Assembly: GCA_004558105.1 (NCBI GenBank)
Contig: SFEB01000023.1
Span: forward strand, 1-16,203
Reading direction: 5' to 3'
Length of the DNA stretch: 16,203 nt
Source of the DNA: Clostridiales bacterium
Lineage (GTDB): Bacteria > Bacillota > Clostridia > Christensenellales > CAG-314
The notes below the pieces were generated by a model, which searched no databases, had not been told where the DNA came from, and saw only the letters and a program-made list of their open reading frames with translations. Positions 12,873-16,203 of this stretch are shown here, piece by piece. Numbering within the stretch: the first letter of the stretch is position 1; every line of letters starts with the position of its first letter. The translations under genes were made by a program, and so were the position numbers.

Positions 12873-14180
12873 ATGTTAAGAGTTTTGCAAGCCGACAAAA
12901 ACGGAATAGGAGAAAAGCTGGGAATAAAGAAGGGGGACGTGTTGACGGCGGTCAACGGTCAACCTCTCGTCGATATTCTGGACTACGAGTATTACGACAG
13001 TCAGGAGCGTTTCACTCTTACCGTTTTGCGCGGTGAGGAGAAAAAGGATATCGAGGTTGAGAAGGAAGACTACGAAAGTCTTGCTTTGACTTTTGAAGAT
13101 TATTGCTATCTTACTCCGCGCGGTTGCGCAAATAAATGTATCTTTTGTTTCGTAGACCAACTTCCAAAAAACCAGAGAAAGACGCTTTACGTCAAAGACG
13201 ACGACTGGAGATTGTCTTTTGCGTCGGGTACTTACGTCACGTTAACCAACCTGAGAGAAGGTGAAAAAGAACGTATTGCCGATAAAAAATTCAGCCCTAT
13301 TTACGTAAGCGTGCATGCTACGGACCATAAGGTCAGGCGTTTTTTGTTGGGTAACGACAAGGCAGAACCGATTATGCCTCTGCTCGGGTATTTTGCCGAA
13401 CACGGTATAGTTATGCACACGCAGATAGTGGTTTGCGGCGGTATCAACGACGGTGACGTTCTTGCCAAGTCGATTAGGGATTTGTATAGTCTTTATCCTT
13501 TCGTGAAATCTGTTGCGGTGGTACCTGTAGGACTGACCGGACATCGGGAAGGTCTGTATCCGCTGACGCCTATCACAAAATCTCAGGCTCGGGAAATATT
13601 GGACGTTTGCGAGTCCTTTGACGGAGAAGTTTTTAAAAAGCAAGGAGAACATTTTGTTTTTTGTTCAGACGAAATGTATCTGCGTGCCGAGGCAGCGTTA
13701 CCTTCACCGGATTTTTACGGCGATTACGATCAGATTGAAAACGGTGTCGGACTGATAACCAAAATAGTTTCGGAATTCGACGCCGCATTACCATTGGCAA
13801 AAAAGCCGAAAAGCGGAAGTTTTACCGTATTGACCGGCGTATCGGCAACGCCCACAATGAACTTGCTTTGCGACAGACTTAAAGAGCGTTTTCCGAAGTT
13901 GAATATCGAAGTTAAAACTCTGGAAAACAATTTTTTGGGCAATACCGTTACGGTTGCGGGTTTGCTTACCGGCAGGGATATGGCTCGGCAACTCAAAGGG
14001 ACTAAGGTCAACGGCACAGTGCTGTTACCCAGAGTCATGATGAGGGAGACTCAGGACGTTTTTCTTGACGGTATGACCTTAAAGGAATTTTCCAAGGCGA
14101 TCGGATGCAAGGTCGAAGTGGTGGACTGCGACGGTTTTGCTTTCGTTTCCGCAGTATGTAAAGGAGATTTTTATGAGTAA
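12873..14180 (+). CDS. DUF512 family protein: PDZ plus radical SAM
   Basis: The protein has 435 residues. A PDZ-like domain is at about 1-60 (GIGEKLGIKKGDVLTAVNGQ). The radical SAM core follows, with Cys85, Cys89 and Cys92 in RGCANKCIFCFVDQLP (83-98, the C-x3-C-x2-C cluster for a 4Fe-4S centre), then KDDDWRLSF (108-116) and TYVTLTNL (120-127). The C-terminal part (about 300-435, GVSATPTMNLLCDRL and DVFLDGMTL) is the DUF512 domain. The family is widespread in clostridia, usually next to der; its reaction is not known, though an iron-sulfur/SAM reaction is expected. Its stop overlaps the der start by 8 nt, so the two are translationally coupled. A role in ribosome or tRNA modification is inference from context only. 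Confidence 0.92.
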   Translation: MLRVLQADKNGIGEKLGIKKGDVLTAVNGQPLVDILDYEYYDSQERFTLTVLRGEEKKDIEVEKEDYESLALTFEDYCYLTPRGCANKCIFCFVDQLPKNQRKTLYVKDDDWRLSFASGTYVTLTNLREGEKERIADKKFSPIYVSVHATDHKVRRFLLGNDKAEPIMPLLGYFAEHGIVMHTQIVVCGGINDGDVLAKSIRDLYSLYPFVKSVAVVPVGLTGHREGLYPLTPITKSQAREILDVCESFDGEVFKKQGEHFVFCSDEMYLRAEAALPSPDFYGDYDQIENGVGLITKIVSEFDAALPLAKKPKSGSFTVLTGVSATPTMNLLCDRLKERFPKLNIEVKTLENNFLGNTVTVAGLLTGRDMARQLKGTKVNGTVLLPRVMMRETQDVFLDGMTLKEFSKAIGCKVEVVDCDGFAFVSAVCKGDFYE

Positions 14181-15489
14181 ACCGTTGGTGGCAATAGTCG
14201 GCAAACCTAACGTAGGAAAATCAACGTTTTTCAATAAAGTTTGCGGTCGTCGCATATCGATAGTTTCCAACGAACCGGGCGTAACCCGTGACAGACTTTA
14301 CGGTGACGCCGAATGGTTGGGAAAAGAGTTTTGCCTCGTAGATACGGGCGGAATACAATTAAAAAGCGACGACGTCATGCAAGGACATATATACAGACAA
14401 GTGGAGATAGCGGTAGATCTTGCCAACGTTATCCTGTTTTTCGTCGACGGCAAATACGGACTGACGGCAGAGGATGAGGAAGTGGCGCATCTGCTTCGCA
14501 AAACCGACAAACCGCTTTTTTTGGTCGTCAATAAAGTTGACAATTTTTCAACTTTCGATATAAGCGATTACTATGCGTTGGGACTGGACGTTTTTCCTAT
14601 TTCGGCAGAACACATGCAAGGGATAGGAGACCTGTTGGACGAAGTTGTCAAAGCGTTTCCCGACGACCATGAACAAGCCGACGGTCAGGCGTTGAAAATT
14701 GCGGTAGTCGGTAAACCGAATGCTGGTAAATCTTCGCTTGTGAATAAAATTTTAGGTTATGACCGTACGATAGTTTCAGATATTGCCGGTACAACGAGGG
14801 ATTCTATCGATACTCCCTTTGAACTGGACGGCAAAAAATACGTATTGATAGACACTGCGGGGATACGTCGCAAACGCAGTATAGAGGACGAAACGTTGGA
14901 AAGATATTCGGTGATGCGCAGTTTCGACGCGGTACGGCGCGCCGACGTATGTTTCGTCGTGTTCGATGCGACCGAAAACCTGACGGAACAGGACGTAAAA
15001 ATCGCCGGGTTCGTCCATGAAGAAGGTAAACCGAGTATTATCGTTGTAAATAAATGGGATTTGATAGAAAAAGATACCTTTACCGTCGAAAAGTTTAAGG
15101 AAAAGCTCAAATGCGACCTGGCTTACATGGACTATTTCAAATACGTTACCGTTTCGGCGTTAACGGGGCAACGCATCAACAAACTTCTCGAAATGGCTGA
15201 TTACGTTTACGAAAAATCTTCTTTCAGGGCGACGACGGGTTTGCTCAACGAAGTCATTGCCGACGCCGTTGCGGCAGTCGAGCCTCCGAGCAAGAGCGGC
15301 AGACATTTAAAAATCAAGTTTGCAACTCAGCCGTCCACCAACCCGCCGACTTTCGTTTTGTTTGTCAACGACGAGGAACTGATGCATTTTTCTTATCGCA
15401 GATATTTGGAAAACTACTTGCGCAAGGCGTTTTGTCTTGACGGAACACCTATGAAATTGATAGTTAGAGGCGGAGGAGACGACAAGTGA
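14173..15489 (+). CDS. der: Ribosome-assembly GTPase Der (EngA)
   Basis: The protein has 438 residues with two GTPase domains in tandem, unique to Der. Domain 1: GKPNVGKST (10-18), DTGG (57-60), NKVD (120-123). Domain 2: GKPNAGKSS (180-188), DTAGIRRK (227-234), NKWD (293-296). A KH-like domain ends the chain (about 350-438). Der is needed for assembly of the 50S subunit. AAGGAG (14161-14166) is 6 nt before the ATG at 14173; the frame extends further up but the P-loop position fits this start. It overlaps the DUF512 gene by 8 nt and plsY by 4 nt (GTGA). Confidence 0.97.
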   Translation: MSKPLVAIVGKPNVGKSTFFNKVCGRRISIVSNEPGVTRDRLYGDAEWLGKEFCLVDTGGIQLKSDDVMQGHIYRQVEIAVDLANVILFFVDGKYGLTAEDEEVAHLLRKTDKPLFLVVNKVDNFSTFDISDYYALGLDVFPISAEHMQGIGDLLDEVVKAFPDDHEQADGQALKIAVVGKPNAGKSSLVNKILGYDRTIVSDIAGTTRDSIDTPFELDGKKYVLIDTAGIRRKRSIEDETLERYSVMRSFDAVRRADVCFVVFDATENLTEQDVKIAGFVHEEGKPSIIVVNKWDLIEKDTFTVEKFKEKLKCDLAYMDYFKYVTVSALTGQRINKLLEMADYVYEKSSFRATTGLLNEVIADAVAAVEPPSKSGRHLKIKFATQPSTNPPTFVLFVNDEELMHFSYRRYLENYLRKAFCLDGTPMKLIVRGGGDDK

Positions 15490-16203
15490 AAATAGCGGAC
15501 GTAATTTGGCAGTTGATAGTTGCCGGCATATTGAGTTATTTGTTTGGCAACATAAACTCTGCCGTCATCATAAGTAAGAAATTCAAACATCAGGATATAA
15601 GACAACAGGGCAGTAAAAATCCCGGCACTACCAACATGCTGCGTGTGTTCGGCATGAAAATCGGTGCAATAACGTTGATTTGCGACGTCGTAAAGGGCGT
15701 CGTGCCTGTGATAGCGGCGCATTTCATATTTAAGGCTATGGGATGTGTGATATTGACCTATCGGTTTGCCATGTATTTTTGTGCTTTTTGCGTAACGATA
15801 GGACATGTTTTTCCCGTGTTTATGAAGTTCAGAGGCGGCAAAGGTTTTGCAACTTCCGTCGGCGTATTTTTGGTTTTGCAACCCATTCCTACATTGATTA
15901 TCCTTGCGATCGGACTCGTCGTTTTGCTTATCTGGGACAGAATGTCGGTTTTTGCTTTGCTTTACGTCACGTTAGAACTGTCGTATCATGCAATGTACCT
16001 GATATTGGGCTTTGACGAACACGCTTTTGTGATGCATGAAGTGTCGGTTCCTATCCTGATTATTGTTGCGCTGATATGGTGTCTCGTCGTGTACGCGCAC
16101 AGAGGAAACATCTTGCGCCTTATCAAGGGCGTCGAAAATCCGTCGGGTTTGAGAAAATCTCTCTTTAAAAAGAAGAATAAACTTAATACCTCTGAAAATG
16201 GCG
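15486..16203 (+). CDS. plsY: Glycerol-3-phosphate acyltransferase PlsY (3' end outside the window)
   Basis: The frame runs from GTG 15486 to the right edge, about 239 residues, and is incomplete. The GTG overlaps the der stop (GTGA) and has GGAGGAG a few nt upstream. Family motifs are GNINSAVIISK (21-31), GSKNPGTTNMLR (42-53), GHVFPVFMKFRGGKGFATSVG in the middle loop, and a later HRGNILRLIKGVE. Several hydrophobic helices surround them, as in this membrane enzyme. PlsY moves the acyl group from acyl-phosphate to glycerol-3-phosphate, the first step of phospholipid synthesis in Firmicutes. The C-terminal extension is basic (KKSLFKKKNK type). Order der-plsY is common; gpsA would be expected next. 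Confidence 0.95.
   Translation, partial: MKIADVIWQLIVAGILSYLFGNINSAVIISKKFKHQDIRQQGSKNPGTTNMLRVFGMKIGAITLICDVVKGVVPVIAAHFIFKAMGCVILTYRFAMYFCAFCVTIGHVFPVFMKFRGGKGFATSVGVFLVLQPIPTLIILAIGLVVLLIWDRMSVFALLYVTLELSYHAMYLILGFDEHAFVMHEVSVPILIIVALIWCLVVYAHRGNILRLIKGVENPSGLRKSLFKKKNKLNTSENG

Overview
The window looks like chromosomal core DNA of an endospore-forming, anaerobic member of the Clostridia. It carries sigma-G and a YlmC/YmxH protein for sporulation, and a reverse rubrerythrin behind a PerR/Fur-type regulator for peroxide defence in an anaerobe. The nadD-yqeK-rsfS and DUF512-der-plsY gene orders are typical of Firmicutes, as are the purine-rich Shine-Dalgarno sequences. A lineage below class cannot be named from sequence alone. 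There are no rRNA or tRNA genes, CRISPR arrays, transposons or phage genes, and no gap between genes exceeds 300 bases.

Layout. Positions 2-328 hold the 3' end of an unrecognised, AT-rich gene. It ends in a bidirectional terminator shared with a converging TetR-family regulator (437-1024, minus). That regulator has a palindrome over its own -10 box and is divergent from a comB-like gene (1209-1907). comB overlaps tail-to-tail with a minus-strand membrane protein (1899-2669) that may contain a degenerate nuclease-like fold. A plus-strand run follows from 2756: a NadD-YqeK fusion, rsfS, a two-repeat DUF1508 protein, an alpha/beta hydrolase and dtd. Next is a two-gene oxidative-stress unit (perR-like plus reverse rubrerythrin, 6318-7256) with a good Fur-type box. 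Then come pyrG (7438-9042), a GNAT acetyltransferase (9103-9618), sigG and ylmC (9778-10958), an RluA-type pseudouridine synthase (11039-11887), a cyclophilin-like lipoprotein (11962-12801), and the overlapping trio DUF512 radical SAM protein, der and plsY (12873 to the right edge).

How the genes fit together. Most are housekeeping genes: NAD synthesis and dinucleotide clean-up, ribosome silencing, chiral proofreading of tRNA, CTP synthesis, ribosome assembly (Der), rRNA modification and phospholipid synthesis. No obviously new multi-gene system is visible. The most interesting signals are regulatory. (1) Hairpins lie over the translation starts of both sporulation genes: the sigG Shine-Dalgarno is partly inside a stem, and the ylmC Shine-Dalgarno and AUG sit in the loop of a 10-bp stem. 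(2) Two genes, nadD-yqeK and the RluA gene, have a good promoter whose -10 box ends exactly 6 nt before the ATG, which predicts leaderless mRNAs. (3) Clean inverted repeats lie inside the nadD promoter and the tetR promoter. Protein-level oddities are the membrane protein with the nuclease-like core, a cyclophilin-like lipoprotein without the usual active-site residues, and ComB with changed motif residues.
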